A DNA stretch of 64,000 nucleotides from Spartobacteria bacterium UBA695 (lineage in GTDB: Bacteria > Verrucomicrobiota > Verrucomicrobiia > Chthoniobacterales > Chthoniobacteraceae), in the NCBI GenBank assembly GCA_002298145.1, contig DBMP01000022.1, positions 62,001 through 126,000 of the forward strand. Direction: 5' to 3'. Of the stretch, positions 50,701-59,872 are shown piece by piece. The notes under the pieces were generated by a model. That model had not been told where the DNA came from and did no database searches. It saw only the letters and a list, made by a program, of their open reading frames with translations. Every line of letters begins with the position of its first letter. Position 1 is the stretch's first letter. Made by a program: the position numbers and the translations under genes.

Positions 50701-53700
50701 ATGAAAAAATCCCCTTCGTTTCGTCATGTCTCCGCGCAACCCCTGCTTGGAGCGGTCACAGCCACCCTCTTAACTCTCGCGGTCCCTCTGCAAGCGGCTT
50801 CGAGTTCGTGGAGCAGCACCACCGCTGGAACCTGGAGCAACGCCGCGAATTGGACCGGCGGTAATGTGGCCGACGGCTCAGGCTCCACGGCGGATTTTAG
50901 CAACGTTAATATCACCGCGGACCCCACGGTGATCCACCTCGATTCCGCCCGGACGATTGGAAATCTAATTTTTGGCGATACCGACACCTCCAGCGCGGCG
51001 GGTTGGCTCTTGGATAACAATGGCACTGTGGCCAATATTCTGACGTTGGCGGGTGGCACGCCCTCTATTACAGTGAACACTTTGGGCGCGTCCAAGGCGG
51101 CCACCATCAGCGCGGTTATTGCCGGCACCTCCGGATTTACCAAGGCGGGGGCAGGACAGTTGACACTCACCGGCTCCAATACCTATACCGGCGTGACGAC
51201 GATCAACGCGGGAACGCTTTCGGTTTCAGGCGGCAGCGCGATTGCCGATACCAGTGCGGTAGTGCTGGCCAATGTGGCGGGAGCGAGCTTCCAGGTCAGC
51301 GGAGCTGAAACCATCGGCTCTTTGGCGGGAGGCGGCAGCATCGGTGGCAACGTGAATATCGTCTCCGGCACGCTGACAACCGGGGCCGACAATACCAGCA
51401 CCACATTTGCGGGCAATATTACCGGCACCGGCGGGTTCATTAAAAACGGTACGGGAACCATGATGCTCACGGGGACCAATAGCTATACCGGGTTGACCCA
51501 GGTGACCGGCGGTGTTCTCGATGTAGGAACCATCAGTGCCGGCAGCTTGACTAGCAACGGCGGCATTCTTCTGGGCAACGGCGGTATTATTCAAGGGAAT
51601 GGTACGCTCACCCGCACCTTAAGCTATAACGGCACGCCTACTTCCAGCCAGATAGCCTCGGCGAGCGGCACTTCTTCTTCTGGCGGTTTCGCCGCGCGGG
51701 GCGGTCAGCTTACCGTCAACTTGAGTGGTGAGCTTCAGTTTACCGGTAACTATGCGTTTGGAACGGGCTTGGTTTTTGGCTCTTCGACTTCCGATAGCAA
51801 AGTCGTCTTCACCTCCGGTATCAATTTGGACACCTCCATTGGCAACACCCGCACGATTACGGTGAACTCTGGGGTCAATACGCTTGGCAGTACGGCGGAG
51901 ATCACCGGGACCATTCGCTCAGGGGTAACCAATACGCTGGGGGTGGATGCCGGGTTGACCAAGGCCGGTACCGGCATCTTGCTCTTGAGCGCCTCCAATA
52001 CCTACTCCGGGGCGACCATCGTCAATGCGGGATCGGTTCAACTTGGTAACGCCGCTGGCCTTGGCAGCGGCGGCGTTACCGCTTCCTCGGGTGCGGGTGG
52101 TGTCACCACCGGCGTTAACGGGGTTGGCGCCACGTTTGTTAACAACGGTACAACGCTGGACTTAAATGGCCAGACGAACGTCAACGAGGTGATTCAGATT
52201 ATCGGCAGTGGCGTTGGGGGGAATGGTGCGCTGGTTAACAATAGCACCACTGCGGCCAGCATCGGCAATGGCGTGGCCGTCGTGACAATCTCGGCTGGTG
52301 CCAATAGCTCGCTGCCGACCATCACACTCAGTGGCGGTGGCGGATCGGGCGCGACGGTTGCTGCGGCCAGTTTTGGCGTAAGCTCCCAAAGTTTTACCAT
52401 TGACGGGGGCAGCACCACTTATTCCGTGGCTCCGACGGTGACCATTTCCGGCGGCGGCGCCACCAGCACGGCCACGGGGGTGGCGGTGCTCGATGCCAAT
52501 GGCAAGGTAATCGGGGTTACGATCACTTACCGGGGCACGGGTTATACGAGCGCCCCGACGTTGACATTCTCTGGGGGCACGGTTCTTTCTGCCGGTACGA
52601 ACCCTTCCGCCACGGGCAATACAAGTTACTTCGTGGTGGATCCGCAACTTTTGAGTTCCGGTAGCGGTTATACCAGCGCCCCGACAGTGAGCTTCAGCAG
52701 CGGTACCGGGAACGTAGGCACGGCGACGCTGACCCAGGTTCTCTTGGGCGGCAATGCCTCCATTGGCGGCAGCGGGGATATGACGATCAATGCCGTGGTT
52801 TCCAGCACTTCGAGTTCCTATGGGCTGACCAAAGTGGGCGCGGGGACGGTGACACTCACCGGCTCCAACACCTACGCGGGCTCGACCACCATCAGCGGAG
52901 GCACGCTGGCGATCTCGGGCGGCAATGCGATTGCCGACGTGGGCGCGGTCATCTTGTCCAATTCGACCGGAGCTGCCCTCCTGCTCAATGGCAGTGAGAC
53001 CATTGGTTCGCTGAGTGGCGGCGGCGCGGTTGGCGGCAACGTGGTTTTGGGCGGCAACACGCTCACGGTGAGCGGCACCACCAACACCACCTATAGCGGA
53101 AATATTTCAGGTGGCGGCGGGTTGACCAAAAATGGCACAGGCACCCTGACCCTCAGCGGTTCTAACAGCTATGATGGGGTGACCACGGTGAGCGGTTCCG
53201 GCAGCGTCTTGATCATCACCAACGGCAATGCATTGGGTAGCACCTTGGGTAATACCGTCATCTCGGGTACATCAACCAACTCGGCGCAGTTGCAGCTCAG
53301 CGGAAACATCAATGTTGCCGAAGCGCTGACCGTGAGTGGGGAAGGCACCTCGTTTAGCGGGGCGTTGCGCAGCACCAGCGGCACCAATACATGGAGTGGC
53401 GCGATTACGCTCGCTGGTGCCTCAGCCCGCATCCTTGCGAATGCGGGGGTTTTTAATCTGACAGGCGGCATTGCCAGTGGCTCTACCACGCTGTCGCTCG
53501 ATGCCCAGAGCGGTGCCCGCATTAATATTACCACCACGGCTCTGAACCTTGGGTCCGGCAAATTCAACGCTTATGATCCTGGCATCATCAGCCTCGGGGT
53601 TACTGGCAATATTTTTAGCTATGTGACCATTGGTTACGCTGGCACGTTGCAAACAACGATGGCCAATGTGATGCCCACCACTGCTGGCGTCGAACTTGGC

Positions 53701-55605
53701 AGCGGTTCTGGAACCGCCGCATCGGGAGTATTCGATCTGAATGGCTTTAGTCAGACGATCGGCTGGTTGCGCACGGGCGCTTCGGCGCTTGGGCAAAGCG
53801 GCACACGCACGGTCACCAGCGCCAGCGCGGCAACCTTGACGATCAATCAAACCACCACCACCACCTATGATGGGGCCATTACCGGCGCGCTATCGCTGGT
53901 CAAGAGCGGCGCGGGAACCTTGAGCCTGACGGGCTCCAGCAGCTACGATGGCGTCACTACGGTGAGCGGCTCCGGTAGCATCCTGGCCATCAGTAACGCC
54001 AACGCCCTGGGCAGCACGGTGGGCAACACCGTGGTTAGCGGCACGGGCGTCAATTCAGCGCAGTTGCAGCTTAGCGGAAATATCTCGGTGGCCGAAGCCC
54101 TCAACCTTAGCGGCGAGGGGGTCTCCTATTCCGGTGCATTGTATAACGTAAGTGGCAACAATACGTGGAGTGGCGCGATTACCGTTGGCGGAGCCAGCGC
54201 CCGGATCAAGGCGGGCAGCGGGGTTCTCAACCTGACGGGAGGGATCACCAGCGCCTCCGGTGGCGTGACGCTGGACGCCTTAAGCGGCGCGCTGATCAAC
54301 GTTACCAATACGGCGCTCAATCTCGGCACGAACAAACTATATATCAACGACGCGGGCATTGTGAGCTTGGGCGTCGCGGGCAACAGCTTCAGCTCGGCGA
54401 CCATCGCGTACGCAGGCACCTTGCAAACCGCGACGGCCAATGCGATTTCCAGCACAGCGGCCATTGAGCTTGGGGCCGGGGCCGGGACTGCTGGCACCGG
54501 CACCTTTGATCTCAACGGCTTTGACCAAACCATTGGCGAATTACGCACGGGCAGCTCCTCGCTCGGGCAGACCGGCTCGCGGGTCGTGACCAGCGCCTCT
54601 GCGGCAACCTTGACGGTTAATCAGGCTACCACGAGCACCTACGACGGGGTGATTTCCGGTGCGCTTTCCCTGACCAAGAGCGGCACAGGAACCTTGAATC
54701 TCACCGGCTCGAACAGCTACACCGGTGCGACGCTTATCAATGGAGGCGTGCTGGCGGTCAATGGCAGCCTTGCGCAATCGAGTGCCGTCACCGTAGCCTC
54801 GGGCGGTACATTGGGTGGCAGCGGTACCGTGGGCGGCACGGTGAACGTCACCAGCGCTACCATTAACGGCAACGGCCTCGGGATGGGGGCCACAACACTT
54901 TCCGGTAACAGTACGCTCTCCGGGTACAATATCGCCAGCAGCGTAACCGTGACCGGCGGCTCCACCTCGTTGACCGGCACCACTCATTCCACCAGCGCGC
55001 TTATCGTCTCCGCAGGGGCCACGCTCAATGCCAACGGCACTATCGGCGGGAGTGCGAATGTTAGCGGCATGCTCAAAGGCAACAGCACAGTGACCGGCAA
55101 CCTCGCTCTGACTAGTGGCACGCTTTCTCCCGGAAACAGCCCTGGCATCACCACGGTTGAAGGCAACTTTACCATGGATGCTGCCTCCAAACTGGTGGCT
55201 GAAGTGAGCGGATTGGTGGCGGGAGTTTCCTATGACCAAGTTCAGGTTAGCGGAAACGTTTCCCTTGCCGGAACGCTGGATCTTACCACACTTAGCGGGT
55301 TGACGCTGGGCAATACAATCACCCTCATTGACAATACCGGCAGCGGCACCACGAGCGGGTACTTCGCCACGATTCTCACCAGTGGAAGTGTCTATTCCGT
55401 CAGTGGTTCCGGTAGCGCCTATACCTTTACGGTGGGTGGCACGATCTATGTGCTTAACTATGCGGCCAACGCCGATCTCGATGGGCAATTCAACGACGTC
55501 ACCTTGACTGTCGTGCCCGAGCCATCTACGTGGGCGATCATTGCTTCGGGCATGGGGATGCTCGTGGGCCTCCAGCGGTTCCGCAAGAACCGGCTGGAGG
55601 CCTGA
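50701..55605 (+). CDS. Giant autotransporter-type beta-strand-repeat protein with PEP-CTERM signal
   Basis: A 1,634-residue exported protein. Signal peptide at about 1-31 (LLTLAVPLQAAS); the body has many passenger-associated repeats of the form GAGxLTLTGSNTYTGVTTIN, plus two copies of a GYTSAP-x-FSxG unit near residues 615-675 (GTGYTSAPTLTFSGG, GSGYTSAPTVSFSSG). It ends with VPEPSTWAIIASGMGMLVGL and a basic tail (RFRKNR), a PEP-CTERM signal. No outer-membrane barrel is present. Part of the body is an exact-length tandem duplication. The start is the ATG at 50701; an in-frame TTG 36 bases upstream would spoil the signal peptide. Its place between GH31-type genes and secreted beta-sandwich proteins points to a surface role in glycan use; that is inference. 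Confidence 0.88.
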   Translation: MKKSPSFRHVSAQPLLGAVTATLLTLAVPLQAASSSWSSTTAGTWSNAANWTGGNVADGSGSTADFSNVNITADPTVIHLDSARTIGNLIFGDTDTSSAAGWLLDNNGTVANILTLAGGTPSITVNTLGASKAATISAVIAGTSGFTKAGAGQLTLTGSNTYTGVTTINAGTLSVSGGSAIADTSAVVLANVAGASFQVSGAETIGSLAGGGSIGGNVNIVSGTLTTGADNTSTTFAGNITGTGGFIKNGTGTMMLTGTNSYTGLTQVTGGVLDVGTISAGSLTSNGGILLGNGGIIQGNGTLTRTLSYNGTPTSSQIASASGTSSSGGFAARGGQLTVNLSGELQFTGNYAFGTGLVFGSSTSDSKVVFTSGINLDTSIGNTRTITVNSGVNTLGSTAEITGTIRSGVTNTLGVDAGLTKAGTGILLLSASNTYSGATIVNAGSVQLGNAAGLGSGGVTASSGAGGVTTGVNGVGATFVNNGTTLDLNGQTNVNEVIQIIGSGVGGNGALVNNSTTAASIGNGVAVVTISAGANSSLPTITLSGGGGSGATVAAASFGVSSQSFTIDGGSTTYSVAPTVTISGGGATSTATGVAVLDANGKVIGVTITYRGTGYTSAPTLTFSGGTVLSAGTNPSATGNTSYFVVDPQLLSSGSGYTSAPTVSFSSGTGNVGTATLTQVLLGGNASIGGSGDMTINAVVSSTSSSYGLTKVGAGTVTLTGSNTYAGSTTISGGTLAISGGNAIADVGAVILSNSTGAALLLNGSETIGSLSGGGAVGGNVVLGGNTLTVSGTTNTTYSGNISGGGGLTKNGTGTLTLSGSNSYDGVTTVSGSGSVLIITNGNALGSTLGNTVISGTSTNSAQLQLSGNINVAEALTVSGEGTSFSGALRSTSGTNTWSGAITLAGASARILANAGVFNLTGGIASGSTTLSLDAQSGARINITTTALNLGSGKFNAYDPGIISLGVTGNIFSYVTIGYAGTLQTTMANVMPTTAGVELGSGSGTAASGVFDLNGFSQTIGWLRTGASALGQSGTRTVTSASAATLTINQTTTTTYDGAITGALSLVKSGAGTLSLTGSSSYDGVTTVSGSGSILAISNANALGSTVGNTVVSGTGVNSAQLQLSGNISVAEALNLSGEGVSYSGALYNVSGNNTWSGAITVGGASARIKAGSGVLNLTGGITSASGGVTLDALSGALINVTNTALNLGTNKLYINDAGIVSLGVAGNSFSSATIAYAGTLQTATANAISSTAAIELGAGAGTAGTGTFDLNGFDQTIGELRTGSSSLGQTGSRVVTSASAATLTVNQATTSTYDGVISGALSLTKSGTGTLNLTGSNSYTGATLINGGVLAVNGSLAQSSAVTVASGGTLGGSGTVGGTVNVTSATINGNGLGMGATTLSGNSTLSGYNIASSVTVTGGSTSLTGTTHSTSALIVSAGATLNANGTIGGSANVSGMLKGNSTVTGNLALTSGTLSPGNSPGITTVEGNFTMDAASKLVAEVSGLVAGVSYDQVQVSGNVSLAGTLDLTTLSGLTLGNTITLIDNTGSGTTSGYFATILTSGSVYSVSGSGSAYTFTVGGTIYVLNYAANADLDGQFNDVTLTVVPEPSTWAIIASGMGMLVGLQRFRKNRLEA
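53161..54708 (+). repeat. Two-unit tandem repeat of exactly 774 bp inside the giant surface-protein gene
   Basis: Unit 1 is 53161-53934 and unit 2 is 53935-54708, each 258 codons. Both begin with SxSYDGVTTVSGSGS, contain NSAQLQLSGNI-VAEAL, TSASAATLT-NQ and end before the next S-N/S-SY start. There is no net indel between the two units, while many positions have diverged. Confidence 0.8.
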
Positions 55606-55650
55606 TGATCGCGATTCTGATTCTCTTGTTAAACTAACACCTTCAAATAT

Positions 55651-56292
55651 ATGAACACATTGACCTCTTATTCACGATTCACCCTGAGCTGTGTCCTTGG
55701 CCTGACGGCGCTCTTGATGGGATCACTTTCAGTTCAAGCTCAGGACAAGGCTCCCGCTTCATGGCCCGTTCCCACGGATGCCAGCAGTAACTGGAAAGTG
55801 GTCGCCGGGCACGACACGGATGCCGCCAAGGCGGGCGTGCAAGCGGGTGCGGAGCCGGGTGTGCTGGAGTTTCGTTATGGGTTCCTGGGGGATGCTGCCC
55901 TGGCTTTTGCCTATAACGAATATGTGTACAACGGCAGCCCCGAGTTTGCCGCAATGCCGAAATTTGTGACCTTGGAGATTAAGGAACCTGCAGGCAGCGG
56001 CGGGCGTGCGGTGGCTTTTCGATTTGAGGATGCCGCTGGAACGAGATTCCACTGGGGTTTTCCAATAAAAAGTTCGTCCGACTGGCAACCGTACCGCATT
56101 GAGCTGAAGCAAAGCGGAGGCGGGTTCTCTGCCTGGAACGCAGACGTGCGGGACGCCTCGGGCAAGCTCGTGGTCAAACCCTTTGACGTGGTGCCGCCCG
56201 TGAAGTTTCTCGGCGTGGTGATCGACCGCAAATCTCCGGGCGACAAAAGCAGCGGAACCGTTAGTTTCAAGGGACTCGCGATTGTGGAGTAG
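55651..56292 (+). CDS. Small secreted beta-sandwich protein
   Basis: A 213-residue exported protein (signal peptide LGLTALLMGSLSVQAQ). The mature part is one domain with jelly-roll-like strands: GVLEFRYGFLGDAALAFAYN, PKFVTLEIKEPAGSGGRAVA, FRFEDAAGTRFHWGFPI, SDWQPYRIELKQS, SSGTVSFKGLAIVE. It is clearly paralogous to the protein encoded at 57691, which keeps the same strand order and ends -SIKNLQIEE. Such folds usually bind carbohydrate, but no known CBM family can be named. It lies 45 bases after the giant surface-protein gene and 38 before the clan-A hydrolase, in the position occupied by the 7638 protein in the first locus. Confidence 0.78.
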   Translation: MNTLTSYSRFTLSCVLGLTALLMGSLSVQAQDKAPASWPVPTDASSNWKVVAGHDTDAAKAGVQAGAEPGVLEFRYGFLGDAALAFAYNEYVYNGSPEFAAMPKFVTLEIKEPAGSGGRAVAFRFEDAAGTRFHWGFPIKSSSDWQPYRIELKQSGGGFSAWNADVRDASGKLVVKPFDVVPPVKFLGVVIDRKSPGDKSSGTVSFKGLAIVE

Positions 56293-56330
56293 AGGGTTCA
56301 CCGGATTTCGAGTAAGCATACCTTTTGTTA

Positions 56331-57647
56331 ATGAAATTTTCCTCCCAGTTTATAGCGTTCTGTGTCGCGGTGGCGTTTTGCTGCAACGTGTGTGGAGCTG
56401 ACAATGAAACGGTGACGGTCGATTTTTCCAAGAATGACGGCCCTGTTACAGGGCGTGCCTGCGGGTTGCTGCATTCGGTCGCGGCGGATGCGCCCGGGGA
56501 TGAGATGATCGCTCCGCTCAAGCCTCGCATGTGGCGGTTCCGGGCCTTCCGCTGCAAGGAAACCGAAAAGATGCCGGTTCTTTATCCAAGGTTGAAGAAA
56601 CTCGGCGTGAAGCACTTTCAGGTCATCCTTTCCGACGAGTTCGGCTATTCCAAAACCGCTCAGTGGCCCGGAGATGGCGATTCGTGGTCAGCGTGGGACC
56701 GGCAGGTTCAGGCGGTGCTCGATACGGTGAAAGAGAACGGATTTTCCGTCCAGTACGACATTTGGAACGAGCCCGACAGTTCGACATTCTGGCCGCGCGA
56801 TCGCCAGCAATTTTTTGACCTCTGGAAGCACACGGTGGAACTGATCCGCGCAGCCCAGCCCAAGGCCGTCATCGTGGGGCCGAGCGCGGCTTGGTTTAAA
56901 ATGGAATGGATGAAAGATTTCCTTCTTTTTGCCAAAGCCAACAATGTGCTGCCCGATGTCATAAGCTGGCACGAAAACCATTCCGACGGCGTTCCCTATT
57001 CCTACTTGAAACCTCGGATAGCCGAAGTTAGGAAGTTTTTGGCCGAAAACGAAATCCCCATCACCCGGTTTTCGATTAATGAATATCTTGGGGAATACAA
57101 CGTTGATCTTCCGGGCTCCATTGTCGGATATTTTGCAGCTCTCGAGGACGCAAAAGTGGAAAGTGCGGCCCACTCCGGCTGGCAGGAAGCCGGTACGTAC
57201 TATGTGTGCGATCTGGTCAGCCTGGATGGTTTGCTGGATTCCAAAACCTTGGAACGACGCGCCACATGGTGGGTTTATAAAGCCTATGCCGATTTTTCAG
57301 GTCAGCTCTTTGAGTTGAAGCCAAGTGCCACGGTGCAAGGGCTGGCATCCTGGGATGGTTCAAACAAAACGGGGCGCATCCTTCTGGGGCGATGGAAAGG
57401 CGGCGACGAGCCGGTACGCCTGGTATTGACGGGACTGGACAAAATTGGGTTTCGAAAAAAAGATGCCGCTCTGCAAGTTCGGGTTGATCGGATCATCCCT
57501 TCAGGCTGGAGCGCCTCCAGCGGGCCAAAGCAGGAAATGGATTGCGTGATCAAGCGAACATCCCGCGATGTCGAATTGACGCTTCCCGCCCTGGGGCGTA
57601 ACGATGCCTGTTCCATCGTTATTACCGAAGTGCCTGCCCAAAAATAA
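56331..57647 (+). CDS. Secreted clan GH-A glycoside hydrolase, GH39-like
   Basis: A 438-residue exported enzyme (signal peptide FIAFCVAVAFCCNVCGA). A barrel spans about residues 45-330 with the acid/base Glu147 in QYDIWNEPDSSTFWP and candidate nucleophile Glu251 in RFSINEYLGEYN; ISWHENHSDG and FSGQLFEL are further marks. A small beta domain follows (GRILLGRWKGGDEPVRLVL). The layout resembles GH39 beta-xylosidases and related clan-A families, but the fit is loose and family membership is uncertain. The ATG at 56331 gives the best signal peptide. It is flanked by two paralogous small beta-sandwich genes and is probably co-transcribed with them. Confidence 0.76.
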   Translation: MKFSSQFIAFCVAVAFCCNVCGADNETVTVDFSKNDGPVTGRACGLLHSVAADAPGDEMIAPLKPRMWRFRAFRCKETEKMPVLYPRLKKLGVKHFQVILSDEFGYSKTAQWPGDGDSWSAWDRQVQAVLDTVKENGFSVQYDIWNEPDSSTFWPRDRQQFFDLWKHTVELIRAAQPKAVIVGPSAAWFKMEWMKDFLLFAKANNVLPDVISWHENHSDGVPYSYLKPRIAEVRKFLAENEIPITRFSINEYLGEYNVDLPGSIVGYFAALEDAKVESAAHSGWQEAGTYYVCDLVSLDGLLDSKTLERRATWWVYKAYADFSGQLFELKPSATVQGLASWDGSNKTGRILLGRWKGGDEPVRLVLTGLDKIGFRKKDAALQVRVDRIIPSGWSASSGPKQEMDCVIKRTSRDVELTLPALGRNDACSIVITEVPAQK

Positions 57648-57690
57648 CGGTCCTTCAACGTTTCTTTTTATGCAAAATGGTTGTTTGTCG

Positions 57691-58338
57691 ATGAAACGGA
57701 AATCTCTGCACCGGCTCGGTTGGGGCTTTGTCTTTGTATTCATTTTCTGGGGGACAGTGAATACATACGCTCAGACAATAGAGACCGCCGAGCCGGTGCC
57801 GCTGTATCTCTGGCGGCCCGGGGGCGGTCCGGATACCGATGCTAGTCAGTTGAACGTGCAGACGGTCCCAAAAAATGGAGAGTCGGATTTTACTTATGCG
57901 TTTCTAGGCGTAAAAGGGACATCGCCCTGGGGTTTCGGCTATGCGGAATATATCTGCGAGAAAAGCCCGCAGTGGGCGGCTCTACCCCGCCAGGTAAAGG
58001 CTGAAATCAAATTCAAAGACCCGAATATGAACGGGGATGGCCCGCGCCTCGTCATCATTCGTTTTCGCGATGCCACGGGAACGGTATTCCAGTGGAATCT
58101 GGCGAAAGTAAATTCGACGGAATGGGCTGCCTATACGCTTCCGCTAAAGCAAGGGCGCAACGGTTTTGTTAGCTGGAATGATGGGGTAAAGGATTCGGCG
58201 GGTCATGTGGTTTCCTCTCGCACGGGGGCCGAGGTGGTTGGGCCAGTCCAGTTGTATAGCTTGCTGATTCATTCTCAGGCTTCGGGAGATAATGGGCGTG
58301 GAATCGTGAGTATCAAAAATCTTCAAATTGAGGAGTAA
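57691..58338 (+). CDS. Small secreted beta-sandwich protein, paralogue of the one at 55651
   Basis: A 215-residue exported protein (signal peptide GWGFVFVFIFWGTVNTYAQ). The mature domain repeats the strand pattern of the protein at 55651: ESDFTYAFLGVKGTSPWGFG, RQVKAEIKFKDPNMNGDGPR, LVIIRFRDATGTVFQWNLA, WAAYTLPLKQGRNGFVSWND, GRGIVSIKNLQIEE. The two may bind different parts of a glycan or form one complex with the hydrolase between them. I took the ATG at 57691; one at 57670 is in frame. Ligand unknown. Confidence 0.75.
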   Translation: MKRKSLHRLGWGFVFVFIFWGTVNTYAQTIETAEPVPLYLWRPGGGPDTDASQLNVQTVPKNGESDFTYAFLGVKGTSPWGFGYAEYICEKSPQWAALPRQVKAEIKFKDPNMNGDGPRLVIIRFRDATGTVFQWNLAKVNSTEWAAYTLPLKQGRNGFVSWNDGVKDSAGHVVSSRTGAEVVGPVQLYSLLIHSQASGDNGRGIVSIKNLQIEE

Positions 58339-58407
58339 CGACATCAATAGCATCGCCACGGTCGGCAAAACCTGCTTTCCTGCCCAGAGGACGCCCCGCT
58401 TTTTCTT

Positions 58408-59847
58408 GTGAATAAATCTTCCGACCCTGCAGAGCAAGCCGACGCTTCCCAAGCGCCGCTTCAAACGGCCTCACCAGTCGCTCCCAAGCTATTTCGAGCG
58501 GGCACATTGGTCTATACGCGTCTGGGGCTCTTGACGCTTTGCGGTTGGCTGTTGTGGGGGGATTTTGTTTTCAACTTCATGGAAGTGGTGGTGTCGTCGT
58601 TTCTGCCTCTCAAGCTCAAGGGGATGGATGCGCCTGATTGGCTGGTGGGCATGGTGCTGACCACGGTTCCCTCGATCCTGGGCATGTTGACGAGCCCGTT
58701 TTATTCGGTGGCCAGTGATCGCACCCGCACCCACATGGGCCGACGGATTCCCTATTTGCTGATCATGACCCCCGTGGTTGCGCTGCTGTTGGTGATGATT
58801 GGCTACAGCGATCAAGTGGGCCTCTGGTTGCAATCGATACGGCCTGCGTCCTCCGCATTGAGCGCGCTGTGGCTGGCGGCAATCTTGGTCACTTTTTTTT
58901 CGCTATTTAACGGGTTCATGGCGTCGTCGTATTTCAGCCTTCTCAACGATGTGGTGCCCCCGGAAATGATCACCAGGTTTCTGGCGGTGTTCCGAATCGT
59001 GGGTATCGCCGCAACGTCGTTGTTTCAATACTACTTTTTCGGCTTGGCGCGGACTCACATGGCCGAATTGATTGCCGGGAGTGGGGTTCTCTATGGCGTG
59101 ATGTTTATGGCCATGTGTCTGTGCGTAAAGGAAGGAGCCTATCCGCCGGCCGTTCAAGATGCGCAGGTCGGCGGTAAATGGATGAACCACGCCAGAACCT
59201 ACATCAAAGAAGGTTTTGGGGTGAAGGTTTACTGGTATCACTTTTTGGCGATCACCTTTTGGAATCTGAATTTTGCCATTTCGTCATTTCGCGTTTTCTT
59301 TGCCGAGTCCGTGGGGTTGGGGCTGGATGAATACGGTAAACTGATGGGGATCGCCGGAGTGGCCAGCGCTCTTCTGCTGTATCCCGCGGGAGTGCTGGGC
59401 GACCGCTGGCATCCGGTGCGCACCATGACCCTCGGCGTCGTCATGCTCATCGTTGTCGTGCCGATTCAACTGGTTTTTGTAATATTCAGTATTCCAGCTT
59501 CATGGGGGCCTGCACTCTATATGACACTTTTTGTGTTACACATTTCAGTTCAGGCGATGGTGAATGCCTCGCTTCTACCGCTGCAAATGAAGCTTTATCC
59601 GCGGGATCGATTTGCCCAGATCAGTTCCGCCGCGGGGATCATCCAAGGAGTGGGGGCAATGAGTGGCGGTGTCTTAGGCGGCTTGTGGCTGGATTGGCTT
59701 AAAGGGCACGAGACCGTGCCGCTGTATCACTATCGCTACCTTCCCGTTTGGATGAGTGGCTCCCACATCGTCTGCCTTGTGTTCATGGGCCTGCTTTACC
59801 GGGAATGGAAACGGCTGGGCGGAGACCGTGATTATGTAGCGCCGTGA
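58408..59847 (+). CDS. MFS/GPH-type oligosaccharide transporter
   Basis: A 479-residue inner-membrane protein with twelve predicted helices. The loop after helix 2-3 reads VASDRTRTHMGRRIPYLLIM, the R-x-GRR-x-P motif of the glycoside-pentoside-hexuronide and related sugar transporters. Other helices: FNFMEVVVSSFLPL, GMVLTTVPSILGMLTSPFYS, YMTLFVLHISVQAMVNASLL. It should import sugars or oligosaccharides with a cation. It starts with a GTG (58408) and sits between the secreted proteins and the cytoplasmic GH36 gene, which starts 25 bases after its stop. This supports import of alpha-galactosylated oligosaccharides. Confidence 0.83.
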   Translation: MNKSSDPAEQADASQAPLQTASPVAPKLFRAGTLVYTRLGLLTLCGWLLWGDFVFNFMEVVVSSFLPLKLKGMDAPDWLVGMVLTTVPSILGMLTSPFYSVASDRTRTHMGRRIPYLLIMTPVVALLLVMIGYSDQVGLWLQSIRPASSALSALWLAAILVTFFSLFNGFMASSYFSLLNDVVPPEMITRFLAVFRIVGIAATSLFQYYFFGLARTHMAELIAGSGVLYGVMFMAMCLCVKEGAYPPAVQDAQVGGKWMNHARTYIKEGFGVKVYWYHFLAITFWNLNFAISSFRVFFAESVGLGLDEYGKLMGIAGVASALLLYPAGVLGDRWHPVRTMTLGVVMLIVVVPIQLVFVIFSIPASWGPALYMTLFVLHISVQAMVNASLLPLQMKLYPRDRFAQISSAAGIIQGVGAMSGGVLGGLWLDWLKGHETVPLYHYRYLPVWMSGSHIVCLVFMGLLYREWKRLGGDRDYVAP

Positions 59848-59872
59848 CTTTTGAATCAGCCCCGTATTTTTT

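Noticed and set aside
50701..55605. Repeat array that could be mistaken for non-coding repeats or CRISPR
   Set aside because: Repeats are in frame, diverged and protein-coding; no constant direct repeat with unique spacers.
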